Shown here: in pieces, positions 12,216-22,097 of the stretch | Layout of the letters: the number at the start of each line of letters is the position of its first letter | Position numbering within the stretch: the stretch's first letter is position 1 | Notes under the pieces: generated by a model | The model's input: the letters and a program-made list of their open reading frames with translations, nothing else | Told to the model about the DNA's origin: nothing | The model's database searches: none | Made by a program: the position numbers and the translations under genes | DNA from: Pseudomonas brassicacearum | GTDB lineage: Bacteria; Pseudomonadota; Gammaproteobacteria; Pseudomonadales; Pseudomonadaceae | Reading direction: 5' to 3' | NCBI RefSeq assembly: GCF_009601685.2 | Contig: NZ_CP045701.2 | Span: forward strand, 1 to 64,000 | DNA: 64,000 nucleotides

Positions 12216-14270
12216 TTACCCCAGCAACGAAATATCGGCGACGCCGAGGAACAGCCCACGCAGACGCGCCAGCAACGCGTAACGGTTGGCGCGTACCTTG
12301 GCGTCTTCGGCATTGACCATCACCGCCTCGAAAAACGCATCCACCGGTTCGCGCAGTGCAGCCAGGCGCGCCAGGGTTTCGCTGTACTGACGCGCCGCCG
12401 CCATTGGCTGGACCGCCTGGTCTGCCTGCTGGATCGCCGAATACAGGGAAAACTCGTTGGCGTTGTCGAAGTACTTGGCTTCGACGGTGGCCGCGATGTT
12501 GCCGTCGGCCTTGCCCAGCAGGTTCGATACTCGCTTGTTCACCGCCGCCAGCGCTGCCGCTTCCGGCAGTTGACGGAACGCCTGCACCGCTTGTACGCGC
12601 TGGTCGAAGTCCAGGGCCGAACCCGGTTTCAGGGCTCGCACCGACAGGTAGGTGGCGACGTCGACGCCTTCATCTTCATAACGTGCCCGCAGGCGGTCGA
12701 AGATGAATTCCAGCACCGCATCGGCCAGGCCGGCAGCCTTGACCCTGCTGCCGAACGCGTTGACGGCGAACGCCACGGCGTCGTTCAGGTCCAGGTCCAG
12801 CTGTTTGTCGATCAGGATCCGCAACACGCCCAGCGCCGCGCGACGCAAGGCATAAGGGTCTTTGCTGCCGGTGGGCAGCATGCCGATACCGAAGATACCG
12901 ACCAGGGTGTCGAGCTTGTCGGCGATGGCCACGGCCGCACCGGTCAGGGTGGTTGGCAGTTCAGCGCCGGCACCGCGCGGCATGTACTGCTCGTTCAGTG
13001 CCAGGGCCACGTCTTGCGGCTCGCCATCGTTGAGGGCGTAGTAGTAACCGGCGACGCCTTGCATCTCCGGGAACTCACCGACCATTTCGGTGGACAGGTC
13101 GCACTTGGACAGGATGCCAGCACGGGCCGCGCGCTGGGCGTCGCCGCCGATGCGTGGGGCGATGAACGCCGCCAGTTTCGACACGCGCTCGGCCTTGTCG
13201 TAGACGCTGCCGAGTTTTTCCTGGAACACCACGTTGCGCAGGCGCTCGTTGAAGCTTTCCAGGGGCTGTTTCTTGTCTTGCTTGAAGAAGAACTCGGCAT
13301 CGGTCAGGCGCGGGCGAACGACTTTTTCGTTACCGGCGATGATCTGCTGCGGGTCCTTGCTTTCGATGTTGGCGACCGTGATGAAGCGCGGCAGCAACTT
13401 GCCTTCAGCGTCCAGCAGGCAGAAGTATTTCTGGTTGTCCTGCATGGTGGTGATCAGTGCTTCCTGTGGCACTTCAAGGAAACGTTCCTCGAACGAGCAC
13501 ACCAGCGGCACCGGCCATTCCACCAACGCGGTCACTTCGTCCAGCAGGTTGGCCGGCACGATGGCGGTGCCTTCCTGCAGGGTGGCCAGCTCTTCGGTGC
13601 GCTTGCTGATCAGTTCGCGGCGCTCGTTGGCGTCGGCCAGCACATAGGCGGCACGCAGGTCGGCCAGGTAGTTGGCCGGCGAGGTGATGCGCACGCTCTG
13701 TGGATGATGGAAGCGGTGACCGCGGGAATCGCGACCGGCCTTCTGGGCCAGGATCGTGCAATCGATCACCTGGTCACCGAGCAACATCACCAGCCATTGG
13801 GTTGGACGCACGAACTCTTCCTTGCGCGCGGCCCAGCGCATGCGCTTGGGAATCGGCAAGTCATTGAGGGAGTCTTCGACGATGGTCGGCAACAGGCTGG
13901 CGGTCGGCTTGCCCTTGATGCTCTGGCTATAGCGCAGCTTCGGGCCGCTCTGGTCGATTTCGCTCAGGTCCACGCCGCACTTCTTGGCGAAGCCCAGGGC
14001 GGCTTGGGTCGGATTGCCGTCGGCGTCGAACGCGGCCTGGCGTGGCGGGCCGTCGAGGTTGATGCTGCGGTCTGGCTGCTGGGTCGCCAGGGCGGTGATC
14101 AGCACGGCCAGGCGGCGCGGCGCAGCGTATACCTGTTTGGCTTCGTAGTTCAGGCCGGCGGCTTGCAGGCCTTTGTCGATACCGGCCAGGAACGCATCGG
14201 CCAGGGTGTTCAGGGCTTTGGGTGGCAGTTCTTCGGTGCCCAGTTCAACCAGAAAATCTTGAGCACTCAT
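12216..14270 (-). CDS. glyS: Glycine--tRNA ligase beta subunit
   Basis: The beta chain of the tetrameric alpha2beta2 glycyl-tRNA synthetase, which recognises tRNA-Gly. The 684 residues start [20 protein letters not shown], the conserved opening of GlyS, and the length is standard. The start codon overlaps the glyQ stop (ATGA arrangement at 14267-14270), which implies translational coupling with the alpha subunit. Confidence 0.97.
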   Translation of the reverse strand: MSAQDFLVELGTEELPPKALNTLADAFLAGIDKGLQAAGLNYEAKQVYAAPRRLAVLITALATQQPDRSINLDGPPRQAAFDADGNPTQAALGFAKKCGVDLSEIDQSGPKLRYSQSIKGKPTASLLPTIVEDSLNDLPIPKRMRWAARKEEFVRPTQWLVMLLGDQVIDCTILAQKAGRDSRGHRFHHPQSVRITSPANYLADLRAAYVLADANERRELISKRTEELATLQEGTAIVPANLLDEVTALVEWPVPLVCSFEERFLEVPQEALITTMQDNQKYFCLLDAEGKLLPRFITVANIESKDPQQIIAGNEKVVRPRLTDAEFFFKQDKKQPLESFNERLRNVVFQEKLGSVYDKAERVSKLAAFIAPRIGGDAQRAARAGILSKCDLSTEMVGEFPEMQGVAGYYYALNDGEPQDVALALNEQYMPRGAGAELPTTLTGAAVAIADKLDTLVGIFGIGMLPTGSKDPYALRRAALGVLRILIDKQLDLDLNDAVAFAVNAFGSRVKAAGLADAVLEFIFDRLRARYEDEGVDVATYLSVRALKPGSALDFDQRVQAVQAFRQLPEAAALAAVNKRVSNLLGKADGNIAATVEAKYFDNANEFSLYSAIQQADQAVQPMAAARQYSETLARLAALREPVDAFFEAVMVNAEDAKVRANRYALLARLRGLFLGVADISLLG

Positions 14271-15220
14271 TGTGCAGCCTCCAGCTTAGCCAACACTTCA
14301 TCACGCAGGTCCGGGGTCGCCATCGGGAAGCCCAGCTTGGCACGGGCCAGCAGGTAGGCTTGCGCGACGGAACGCGCCAGGGTGCGTACACGCAGGATGT
14401 ATTGCTGGCGCGCGGTCACGGAAATCGCCCGGCGTGCATCCAGCAGGTTGAAGGTATGGGACGCCTTCAACACCATTTCATAGCTCGGCAACGGCAGCGG
14501 CTGGTCCAGCTCGATCAGGCGCTTGGCTTCGCTTTCGTAGAAATCGAACAGCTCGAACAGCTTCTCGACGTTGGCGTGTTCGAAGTTGTAGGTCGACTGT
14601 TCCACTTCGTTCTGGTGGAACACGTCGCCATAGGTCACTTTGCCGAACGGGCCGTCGGCCCACACCAGGTCGTAGACCGAATCCACACCCTGCAGGTACA
14701 TGGCCAGGCGTTCCAGACCGTAGGTAATTTCGCCGGTGACCGGGTAGCACTCGATGCCGCCCGCTTGCTGGAAGTAGGTGAACTGGGTCACTTCCATGCC
14801 GTTGAGCCAGACTTCCCAGCCCAGGCCCCAGGCGCCCAGGGTTGGCGATTCCCAGTTGTCTTCGACGAAGCGAATGTCGTGCACCAGCGGGTCGAGGCCG
14901 ACGTGCTTGAGCGAGCCCAGGTACAGCTCCTGGAAGTTTTCCGGGTTCGGCTTCAGGACGACCTGGAACTGGTAGTAGTGCTGCAGACGGTTCGGGTTTT
15001 CGCCGTAGCGGCCGTCAGTCGGGCGGCGGCTGGGCTGCACATAAGCGGCGTTCCAGGTTTCCGGGCCGATGGCACGCAGAAACGTGGCAGTGTGGAAAGT
15101 GCCGGCGCCTACTTCCATATCGTAGGGCTGAAGTACCACGCAACCTTGCTCGGCCCAGTATTGCTGGAGGGCGAGGATCAAGTCTTGGAAGGTACGCACG
15201 GCTGGCGTAGGCTGGCTCAC
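14267..15220 (-). CDS. glyQ: Glycine--tRNA ligase alpha subunit
   Basis: Catalytic subunit of glycyl-tRNA synthetase. The GTG at 15220 gives 317 residues beginning [18 protein letters not shown], the standard pseudomonad N-terminus and length. The motif [15 protein letters not shown] is intact. The longer open frame upstream runs antisense through tag and is not coding. It is divergent from tag with an 81-base spacer and overlaps glyS by four bases. Confidence 0.96.
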   Translation of the reverse strand: MSQPTPAVRTFQDLILALQQYWAEQGCVVLQPYDMEVGAGTFHTATFLRAIGPETWNAAYVQPSRRPTDGRYGENPNRLQHYYQFQVVLKPNPENFQELYLGSLKHVGLDPLVHDIRFVEDNWESPTLGAWGLGWEVWLNGMEVTQFTYFQQAGGIECYPVTGEITYGLERLAMYLQGVDSVYDLVWADGPFGKVTYGDVFHQNEVEQSTYNFEHANVEKLFELFDFYESEAKRLIELDQPLPLPSYEMVLKASHTFNLLDARRAISVTARQQYILRVRTLARSVAQAYLLARAKLGFPMATPDLRDEVLAKLEAAQ

Positions 15221-15301
15221 GAAATTCACCTGTTTCTTGGGCTGCGATTTAAAGAGCGGGAGTATACCCGATTCGTTCGTGCGCACGCCCCCTGGAGCCT
15301 T

Positions 15302-15859
15302 ATGCCACGCTGCTTTTGGTGTTCTGACGATCCGTTGTACATGGCTTATCACGATCAGGAGTGGGGCACGGCGCTGCGCGATGCGCAGGGTTTGTTCGAG
15401 TTGCTTTTGCTCGAAGGGTTCCAGGCCGGGCTGTCCTGGATCACCGTTTTGCGCAAACGCGAGCGCTACCGGGAGGTGCTGTACGACTTCGATGTGCAGC
15501 GGGTGGCGCAGATGAGCGACGCCGAAATCGATGAGCTGATGCTCGACCCCGGCATCATCCGCAACCGCCTCAAGCTCAAGGCCGCCCGCCGCAACGCCCA
15601 GGCCTGGCTGGCGTTGGAAGACCCGGTGGCATTTCTCTGGTCGTTCGTGGGCGACAAACCCATCATCAATCATTTCAAGGACCGCACCGAAGTGCCGGCC
15701 ATCACGCCCGAGGCGCTGGCGATGAGCAAAGGCCTGAAGAAAGCCGGATTTACTTTTGTCGGACCGACCATTTGTTATGCGCTGATGCAGGCCTCGGGCA
15801 TGGTCATGGACCACACCCAGGATTGCGACCGCTACGCCGAGTTGGTAAACGGCGGTTAG
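15302..15859 (+). CDS. tag: DNA-3-methyladenine glycosylase I
   Basis: Removes 3-methyladenine from alkylated DNA. The 185-residue product has the zinc-binding residues of the Tag family: C4 and H17 at the N-terminus and H171-x3-C175 at the C-terminus. The catalytic glutamate lies in [13 protein letters not shown]. The ATG at 15302 opens MPRCFWC, as expected. It is divergent from glyQ and 43 bases upstream of lpxL. Confidence 0.95.
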   Translation: MPRCFWCSDDPLYMAYHDQEWGTALRDAQGLFELLLLEGFQAGLSWITVLRKRERYREVLYDFDVQRVAQMSDAEIDELMLDPGIIRNRLKLKAARRNAQAWLALEDPVAFLWSFVGDKPIINHFKDRTEVPAITPEALAMSKGLKKAGFTFVGPTICYALMQASGMVMDHTQDCDRYAELVNGG

Positions 15860-15901
15860 AATAGCCGGCTCGCAACACGGCCCATACATTCAGGAGTGAC
15901 C

Positions 15902-15910
15902 TGTGGATAA
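15902..15910 (+). promoter_or_regulatory. DnaA box overlapping the lpxL start codon
   Basis: Exact TGTGGATAA in which the GTG is the start codon of lpxL. A protein bound here would sit across the initiation region. Function is inferred. Confidence 0.45.
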
Positions 15911-16790
15911 GTTGAAAGGCGCCTTGCTGGTCGGCGCTCTGCGGTTGTTTGCGCTGCTGCCCTGGCGGGCGGTGCAAGCGGTGGGCTCGGCCATTGGCTG
16001 GTTCATGTGGAAGCTGCCCAACCGCTCCCGCGATGTGGTGCGGATCAACCTCGCCAAATGTTTTCCCGAGATGGACCCGGCCGAGCGCGAACGCCTGGTG
16101 GGCCAGAGCCTCAAGGACATCGGCAAATCCTTGACCGAAAGTGCCTGCGCCTGGATCTGGCCGGCCCAACGCTCCATCGACCTGGTGCGTGAAGTCGAAG
16201 GCCTGGAAGTATTAAAAGAAGCGCTGGCCTCCGGCAAAGGCGTGGTGGGCATCACCAGTCACCTGGGCAACTGGGAAGTGCTCAACCACTTCTATTGCAG
16301 CCAGTGCAAACCGATCATTTTCTACCGCCCGCCCAAGCTCAAGGCAGTGGATGAATTGCTGCGCAAACAGCGGGTGCAACTGGGCAACAAAGTCGCCGCA
16401 TCCACCAAGGAAGGCATCCTCAGCGTCATCAAGGAAGTGCGCAAGGGCGGCCAAGTAGGCATCCCCGCCGACCCGGAACCGGCCGAATCCGCCGGTATCT
16501 TCGTGCCCTTCTTCGCCACCCAGGCCCTGACCAGCAAGTTCGTGCCGAACATGCTCGCTGGCGGCAAAGCGGTCGGCGTCTTCCTTCACGCCCTGCGCCT
16601 GCCGGACGGCTCCGGCTACAAAGTCATCCTCGAAGCCGCGCCGCAGGCCATGTACAGCACCGACACCGAAACCGCCTGCGCTGCCATGAGCCAAGTGGTG
16701 GAGCGCTACGTACGGGCCTATCCGAGCCAGTACATGTGGAGCATGAAACGCTTCAAGAAACGCCCGCCGGGCGAGGCGCGGTGGTACTGA
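15903..16790 (+). CDS. lpxL: Lipid A lauroyl-type acyltransferase (LpxL/HtrB family)
   Basis: Inner-membrane enzyme that adds a secondary acyl chain to lipid A. The GTG start is supported by CAGGAG 7 bases upstream. The 295-residue protein has an N-terminal membrane anchor and the HX4E acyltransferase motif SHLGNWE near residue 119. The length fits the family. Pseudomonads carry more than one LpxL-like enzyme, so the chain specificity is not assigned. Confidence 0.88.
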   Translation: MDKLKGALLVGALRLFALLPWRAVQAVGSAIGWFMWKLPNRSRDVVRINLAKCFPEMDPAERERLVGQSLKDIGKSLTESACAWIWPAQRSIDLVREVEGLEVLKEALASGKGVVGITSHLGNWEVLNHFYCSQCKPIIFYRPPKLKAVDELLRKQRVQLGNKVAASTKEGILSVIKEVRKGGQVGIPADPEPAESAGIFVPFFATQALTSKFVPNMLAGGKAVGVFLHALRLPDGSGYKVILEAAPQAMYSTDTETACAAMSQVVERYVRAYPSQYMWSMKRFKKRPPGEARWY

Positions 16791-16841
16791 AGGCCTGTTG
16801 CTTGGGTGTGGTGAATGCTTGATCGTGAACACCCAAGAACC

Positions 16842-16956
16842 CTGTGGGAGCCGAGCTTGCTCGCGATAGCGGCCTGACAGGCGCCGCATATTGAACTGCT
16901 GCACCACCCACCGTGGCGAGGGAGCTTGCTCCCGCTGGGCTGCGCAGCAGCCCCAA
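16842..16956. repeat. REP elements downstream of lpxL
   Basis: One degenerate unit (GTGGGAGCCGAGCTTGCTCG at 16842) and one standard unit (GTGGCGAGGGAGCTTGCTCC at 16913) with a CTGCGCAGCAG palindrome. They fill the spacer before the FAD oxidoreductase remnant. Confidence 0.8.
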
Positions 16957-16998
16957 CCGGGCTAACGTATTCCCCCAGGCAAACCCGACGGAGACCGA

Positions 16999-17658
16999 AT
17001 GGATAACGCTCCAGGCAAGCACGTCATCGTCATCGGTGCCGGCATCGTCGGCGCATCCCTGGCCTACCATCTGATGACCCAAGGCGCGAAAGTCACGGTA
17101 GTCGAGGCCGAAGGCATCGCGTCAGGCGTGACCGGCAGCTCATTCGCCTGGATCAACAGCTCTCATGGCGAACCCGACCCCATTGCGCCATTGCGCGGCG
17201 CTGCCATCCAGGAATACCGCCGACTCGAAACGCAACTGCCCGGCCTGAAGATCCAATGGACTGGCGCCCTCTCTTACGGCCCGAGTTCAACAGCTTCGGC
17301 AAACCGGATATCCCGATCACAGATTCGTGAACTTGAGCCAAACCTCAAGAACCCTCCTCAACAAGCTTCGTATGCGGCAGAAGAAGGAGCGCTGGACGCC
17401 GTAGCAGCAACCCATGCGCTGATCGCTGGCGCCCAGGCCAACGGTGCGAAAGTGCTCACTCAAACGCCGGTTCTGCCTGCCGATGACATCCCCATCATTG
17501 GTTATCTTCCGCAGGTCGGCGGCGTCTACGTGTGCGTCATGCACCCCGGCGTTACCCTGGCCGCGATTGTGGGTCGTCTTGCCAGTGAAGAGATCGTCGG
17601 CGACAAGGCTTGCTCTGCCCTCAACCCCTGCCGTCCGGATCGTTTTTTCCAAGCTTAG
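16999..17658 (+). pseudogene. DAO-family FAD oxidoreductase with a large internal deletion
   Basis: The 219-residue frame has the FAD-binding N-terminus (VIVIGAGIVGASLAYHL, then VVEAEG) through about residue 162. It then joins directly to what looks like the end of the family (ADDIPIIGYLPQVGGVYVCVMHPGVTLA). Family members are about 370 residues, so roughly 150 central residues with most of the substrate domain are missing, yet the frame is preserved. It could yield a stable but inactive FAD-binding fragment. Its last residues and the following leader reappear at 20290. Confidence 0.75.
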
Positions 17659-17712
17659 TGAGGGTTTGAATGGCCTAAGTTCGCTTACTCCCAAATCAGC
17701 CAAGGAAGCGTC
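17613..17712 (+). repeat. Imperfect direct repeat, left copy
   Basis: About 100 bases, roughly 85% alike by eye to 20290-20390. It starts in the last codons of the oxidoreductase remnant (tail NPCRPDRFF against NPYRPDRFF) and runs through the spacer that normally precedes the VOC gene, including AGCCAAGGAAG. The two copies bracket the chemoreceptor region. Confidence 0.8.
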
Positions 17713-17715
17713 AAA

Positions 17716-18076
17716 TTCCTGAACGCGTTGACCAAAACCTTTCGTTCATTAGACAGGGCATCATTGAGGTACTTTAGTTCGCGTTCAATTTGACTCACGT
17801 AAATTCGGTGTATTCCCGCTATAGCTGCTGGCTCTTCTTGTGAAAGATTAATAAGTTTCGTTGACGACCGGCCTTGAATTCAGGCCCGCCATGCTCATGC
17901 TCACCATAAAGCAGTCAGTAATTAAAGCGTCATAAATCCAATGAATAACTACTGCCAAGAGCAGCCTATTTCTGCGCTGTCTTGCTAGCCATAAGTCGAA
18001 TACAGCCTTCATAAACTGAGCCTTATAGTGCGCGACGCAAAAACAATCTCGACCTTGAATTAATCACGGATGGTTT
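17716..18076. other. AT-rich spacer with a possible 54-codon minus-strand gene
   Basis: No confident gene. On the minus strand an open frame from ATG at 18012 to a stop at 17848 encodes 54 residues (MKAVFDLWLARQRR at the start, then a hydrophobic LLLAVVIHWIYDAL). It has an AAGG about 8 bases before the start. Without homologues known to me it stays a weak candidate. The composition is poorer in GC than the core. Confidence 0.3.
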
Positions 18077-18310
18077 ATGTCGCTAAAAAGAGTTAAGACT
18101 AAAGCGCTTCCAATCACTGAGGAGTTATTGCAATTGCTACGTGCCACACAACACGCTCAGGTTGTATGGAGCGTCGCCGTCAATGATATTGACGCGTCAT
18201 GTGATGAGGTATGGCTTGCTCGAATGTGGGAGGTCGAGGGCCTCGAAGCCCGATACAGAGCCTGCCAAGACCGGCTATTTTTTTACCTGAAGCAAGCCAT
18301 CGAGATTTAA
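18077..18310 (+). CDS. Small hypothetical protein (77 residues)
   Basis: A 77-residue frame beginning MSLKRVKTKALPITEELLQLL, mostly helical by composition, with no signal peptide or membrane segment. The Shine-Dalgarno match is weak (GGATGG). It lies alone, 348 bases before the chemoreceptor gene, inside the region bracketed by direct repeats. I do not recognise it. It is more likely coding than not because the frame is uninterrupted in an AT-rich setting and the codon choice is reasonable. Confidence 0.45.
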   Translation: MSLKRVKTKALPITEELLQLLRATQHAQVVWSVAVNDIDASCDEVWLARMWEVEGLEARYRACQDRLFFYLKQAIEI

Positions 18311-18658
18311 ACCTTCCGTCACACACTGCACTGTTTTCGTGCTTGCACTATAAGTATGGGCCCAGCAGAACCGAACGATCATGAACATTCGACTAAAGAA
18401 CTAGACAGTTTATGGGGTGTTTGAAATGCCCCGTTAGTTTCGGAACGCACTGCTCTTGGAATGGCCGGCAGGCTGGGCGCTGTATCCTTTCAGCTACCTC
18501 TTAACCGAATAGCCCTCGACAACGGTATATTTTTTTTCGTATGAGGCTAATTGCCCTCCAGAGTACTTTTGCTGCCACTCTAGAACTAAAGCATTCAGGC
18601 TCATGGTCGACATTCCGGACGCCATGTTCAATCAATCTGAGTTACGACTGGAGTCTCT
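18311..18658. other. Non-coding spacer upstream of the chemoreceptor
   Basis: I see no supported gene or recognised RNA in these 348 bases. They presumably hold the chemoreceptor promoter. No convincing motility sigma-factor motif was found by eye. Confidence 0.4.
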
Positions 18659-20215
18659 ATGTTTGGCTGGATCAGCAATATCCGTGTCAGCGCGAAATTA
18701 AGCTTGGGCTTCGGCCTGGTACTGGGGCTTGCGTTGTTACTCGCTTCGACGGGTTGGTACGCCATTGCGACGTTGACCGACCGCGGCGCTAAAATCGAGA
18801 AAATTGCTCAAATCAGCGATTACACCAAAGACCTGCGAATCAGTCGTTTACGTCTAGGTGCAAACCCTCAACCAGATGCCTATCAACCGCTGCAGAAAAT
18901 TCTGGACAATCTGGCAGCCCACTTGCAAAACATCAACACCCAGTTCACTGCCCCGATTGACCAGCAACTGATCCAACAACAGAACACTTCCGTCAGAGAA
19001 TACGGACAACTGCTGCTTGATCTGGCCAAACCCAATACTGACCAAGCGCCCATATATAAACGTATGGGGCAGCTGGGTGATCTGTTGCTCGATACGACGC
19101 AAAAACTCATTGATTCGCAAAATACCAAGCGCGATGCCGACGCCGCGTCTGCCAAGGTTCTGCTGGGGCTTGTCGCAGCCTTGACGTTGCTACTGGGCGC
19201 ACTTGCAGCATGGATCATTACCCAACAAATCGTTAACCCACTGCAGTACACGCTACAGGCCGTGAATCGTATTGCCGGGGGGGATTTGAGTGAGCCCGTG
19301 CAGGTCAACCGGCGTGATGAGTTGGGTCAGCTGCAATCAGGTCTTCAGCAGATGATGCTCAACCTTCATGAGCTGATCGAGGGCATTCGATCCGGCGTCA
19401 TTCAGGTTGCCAGTGCTGCCGAACAGCTGTCGGCGGTCACCGAGCAAACCAATACGGGCGTCAATAATCAGAAAACCGAAACGGATCATGTCGCCACCGC
19501 GATGAGTGAAATGACCGCAACGGTGCAAAACGTCGCTCGCGATGCTGAAGAGGCCTCAACTGCCGCATCCGCCGCGGATCAGCAAGCCTCTGAGGGAGAG
19601 CAAATCGTGAATGAGGCCATAGCGCAGATCAAGCGCTTGGCCGAAGAGCTCAATCAGTCGGCCGATGCTGTACGCCATCTCCAGGAACAAAGTGAAAAAA
19701 TCGGCGGGGTACTCGATGTGATAAAGGCGGTGGCCCAGCAAACCAATCTGCTGGCGCTGAACGCGGCCATTGAAGCCGCACGCGCCGGCGAGGCTGGCCG
19801 TGGCTTTGCGGTGGTAGCAGACGAGGTGCGCAGTCTTGCCTTACGCACCCAGCGTTCCACTGAAGAAATTGAAAGTCTGGTGGCCGGTGTACAGAGTGGT
19901 ACTCATGCCGTTGCCTCAGGCATGGAAAGCAGCCAGCTGTTGGGCGAGAGCAGCGTCGAATTTACCCATCGCGCGGTGATCGCCCTGGAAAACATCACGA
20001 GTAAAGTATCGATCATTCAAGCCATGAATCAGCAAATCGCCACCGCAGCGGAGCAGCAAAGCGCAGTCGCCGAGGAAATCAATCGCAGTGTCATCAACGT
20101 TCGCGATATCTCCGAGCAGACGGCAAGCACCTGCGAGGAAACCGCTTCTTCAAGTACCGAACTCGCACGGCTGGGTCATGAACTGGAAAGGCTGGTAGGA
20201 CGCTTTAAAGTGTAG
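18659..20215 (+). CDS. Methyl-accepting chemotaxis protein
   Basis: Transmembrane chemoreceptor of 518 residues. A first membrane helix (about 12-34), a short periplasmic four-helix-type sensor domain (about 35-165), a second helix (about 168-190), a HAMP domain (about 190-243) and a cytoplasmic signalling domain follow. The conserved hairpin tip [19 protein letters not shown] is intact. GGAG lies 7 bases before the ATG. There is no C-terminal CheR-tethering pentapeptide. The ligand cannot be predicted. The gene sits between the two copies of a direct repeat, which suggests that it was inserted here. Confidence 0.9.
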   Translation: MFGWISNIRVSAKLSLGFGLVLGLALLLASTGWYAIATLTDRGAKIEKIAQISDYTKDLRISRLRLGANPQPDAYQPLQKILDNLAAHLQNINTQFTAPIDQQLIQQQNTSVREYGQLLLDLAKPNTDQAPIYKRMGQLGDLLLDTTQKLIDSQNTKRDADAASAKVLLGLVAALTLLLGALAAWIITQQIVNPLQYTLQAVNRIAGGDLSEPVQVNRRDELGQLQSGLQQMMLNLHELIEGIRSGVIQVASAAEQLSAVTEQTNTGVNNQKTETDHVATAMSEMTATVQNVARDAEEASTAASAADQQASEGEQIVNEAIAQIKRLAEELNQSADAVRHLQEQSEKIGGVLDVIKAVAQQTNLLALNAAIEAARAGEAGRGFAVVADEVRSLALRTQRSTEEIESLVAGVQSGTHAVASGMESSQLLGESSVEFTHRAVIALENITSKVSIIQAMNQQIATAAEQQSAVAEEINRSVINVRDISEQTASTCEETASSSTELARLGHELERLVGRFKV

Positions 20216-20289
20216 ACGTGGCAGAGACGGCGCCGTTTTGCACCCGCAATGCCTCAGGCATCTCGGGCACCGGCGCCGGCTGTGTTTCT

Positions 20290-20390
20290 CCTCTGCGCTC
20301 AACCCCTACCGTCCGGATCGATTTTTTCCAAGCGTAGTGGCGGGTGAATGGCCTAAGCTCGCCTCTTCCCAACCAGCCAAGGAAGTCGCA
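20290..20390 (+). repeat. Imperfect direct repeat, right copy
   Basis: Right-hand partner of 17613-17712. It contains a fragment matching the C-terminus of the oxidoreductase, although no such gene precedes it here, and then the leader of the VOC gene. This copy therefore shows the ancestral neighbour of the VOC gene. Confidence 0.8.
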
Positions 20391-20744
20391 ATGGGCATTC
20401 GTGGTAAAGACCGTCAGATCGATAACATCGAGTTCAATGTCAACGACATCGCCCGCAGCAAAGCCTTTTATGCAAGCGTATTCGGCTGGAGTTTCGTCGA
20501 CTACGGCCCGACCTATACCGAGTTCAGCGACGGTCGCCTGACCGGTGGCTTCACGACCGGCGAACCTGTGCGCCCAGGCGGCCCGTTGATTATCTTGTAT
20601 ACCGATGACCTTGAAGGCACCCAACTCCGGCTCAAGGCTGCGGGGGCGTCCATCAGCCGTGAAGTGTTCGCTTTCCCGGGTGGCCGACGTTTCCACTTTA
20701 TCGACCCGGATGGCTATGAACTGGCGGTGTGGTCGGCTTCCTGA
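20391..20744 (+). CDS. VOC-superfamily (glyoxalase-like) protein
   Basis: A 117-residue single-domain member of the vicinal oxygen chelate superfamily. It has the two beta-alpha-beta-beta-beta halves (RQIDNIEFNVNDIARSKAFYASVFGW and the second half ending FHFIDPDGYELAVWS). The PDGYE motif is typical. It starts after CCAAGGAAG at a good distance. Substrate unknown; such proteins range from metal-dependent lyases to resistance or binding proteins. Confidence 0.85.
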   Translation: MGIRGKDRQIDNIEFNVNDIARSKAFYASVFGWSFVDYGPTYTEFSDGRLTGGFTTGEPVRPGGPLIILYTDDLEGTQLRLKAAGASISREVFAFPGGRRFHFIDPDGYELAVWSAS

Positions 20745-20890
20745 TGGTTGATTGACCGCAAACAGCTCCTTTGCCACTGATGGTGGTGTGGTGGATAGCA
20801 TCGTTTAGCAGAGAGCATCGTGAAAAGTGGGAGCATGCGAAACCAAGGCAATTAATGACGCCCAGGCGCTAGGAAGTTACTGCATTAAAT

Positions 20891-20926
20891 AAAAAGAGCC
20901 ACGCACCGCGTGACTCTTCTGTTTTA
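20891..20926. terminator. Bidirectional terminator between convergent genes
   Basis: Stem AAGAGCCACGC/GCGTGACTCTT with one mismatch and loop ACC. It is flanked by A-rich sequence on the left and GTTTT on the right. It can serve the VOC gene and the gene at 20940. Confidence 0.8.
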
Positions 20927-20939
20927 GCCGGCTGGCCTT

Positions 20940-21671
20940 TTAAAGTGATTGTAGAGAAATGCTGGCGCTCGTAGAGTCTTGTTGACTATCAGCGTCCATC
21001 CAGACCCACTGCGTACCGTCTCCTTGCAAGTTGTTACTGATATTTTGAATCTGCGTTGCCACAATGGTCACTGCGCCTTTTTCCGAAGCAGTAGGTCCAA
21101 TATTGGTGACTTGGCCAGCCAGCAGGCCGTTGGATGTTTCATTGACAACAAATACAGTAGCAGCAGCTTCTCGGAATTGGCACGAAATAAACTGAGTGAT
21201 CTTGCTGACGATTGTCAGATTCATCCACTTCGAAGGAGGCACCGCATAATAGCGATTATATTTGTTGAACGGGTACTGCTCTCCGTTAGCCTGCAATGCG
21301 TTATTGCTAAGTCCGCTGGTGTTGGTCGGCATGCTGGTACTGCCCAACCACAGTTCGACCTGAGCAATGCCACTGTTGCTGGGTAGCGAAACTGAAACGG
21401 TCTGAGTGTCACTGCCAGAAACAAAGCCCAGAGAGGCCAAGCCGGCATTGGCCGTGGTGCCTGGAACAGTAATTGTTGCAGGAGGCTGGCTATTGCTCCA
21501 TACAACACTTACGGCGGCATTGTTGTCGCTGTTAGCAGAGTTATATATGAAAATGCCGTAAATCTGACCAGGGCGCAAAGTGGTACAGGTAGCGGTATCA
21601 CCCGGATTCAAAGTGATTCGTTGGCCGCCGTTCCAGTTGATTTGTGAAGCTGCGATAGCGAAGCTTTCCAT
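20940..21671 (-). CDS. Uncharacterised Asn/Ser/Thr-rich protein
   Basis: The 243-residue frame starts at 21671 (MESFAIAASQINWNGGQR), where AAAGGA lies about 8 bases upstream. A longer frame to 21698 has no better site. There is no signal peptide or membrane segment. The composition (many N, S, T, V and few charged residues) and alternating pattern suggest an all-beta protein. The N-terminal 115 residues resemble a single beta-sandwich, and a second part follows NYNRYY-like aromatic residues near 140. I do not recognise the family. It has its own terminator and AT-rich upstream region, so it looks like an acquired single gene. Confidence 0.7.
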   Translation of the reverse strand: MESFAIAASQINWNGGQRITLNPGDTATCTTLRPGQIYGIFIYNSANSDNNAAVSVVWSNSQPPATITVPGTTANAGLASLGFVSGSDTQTVSVSLPSNSGIAQVELWLGSTSMPTNTSGLSNNALQANGEQYPFNKYNRYYAVPPSKWMNLTIVSKITQFISCQFREAAATVFVVNETSNGLLAGQVTNIGPTASEKGAVTIVATQIQNISNNLQGDGTQWVWMDADSQQDSTSASISLQSL

Positions 21672-22001
21672 GGGATAGTCCTTTAATAGATCCATCATAG
21701 TAGGTGCGCGATACGTCCTTCATCCGTTGCGCGATTACGAGATTAGTTAGCTTTAAAAAATATGCTATGCAGTTCTTAGAGTCATTGGCTATTAGCGGTT
21801 GATGGCTAAAAGCTATTTATCTTCTCGACACAATGAGGTGCTGTTTTCGTGAAAATAATGTTCGGAGAAATATCATGCAGTTGATGGGCTGATGTCAGCT
21901 GTTTTGCCGATTCTGTTGAAAAGTCGGCCATGGTTTGCACGGCAGAAAGTATGCGACCGAGGGGGAACACTTTGCATCGTTTAGGATCCGTGACACGTTG
22001 C
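21672..22001. other. AT-rich spacer
   Basis: Upstream region of the gene at 20940. An 83-codon minus-strand frame here runs across the terminator at 22002 and is rejected. No other feature was recognised. Confidence 0.5.
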
Positions 22002-22041
22002 AAAAAAGCCGCTTCCTCATGAGAGATAAGCGGCATTTTTT
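22002..22041. terminator. Strong symmetric terminator
   Basis: AAAAAA, stem GCCGCTT/AAGCGGC, 13-base loop, then ATTTTTT. It lies just past the repeat-protein gene at 22098 and is placed to end the ohr transcription unit. Confidence 0.9.
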
Positions 22042-22097
22042 GTTTTGGAAGCAACATAGGTTGATTCGACCGGCTTACGGAGTGGTGAAGGGATTGT

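Noticed and set aside
12000..14357. A 785-codon plus-strand frame opposite glyS
   Set aside because: Antisense shadow of the clear glycyl-tRNA synthetase beta gene.
18311..18658. A gene in the spacer before the chemoreceptor
   Set aside because: Only short frames without ribosome sites; the 83-codon frame at 18541 overlaps the real chemoreceptor start.
21806..22057. An 83-codon minus-strand frame
   Set aside because: It begins inside and crosses the strong terminator at 22002-22041 and has no ribosome site.
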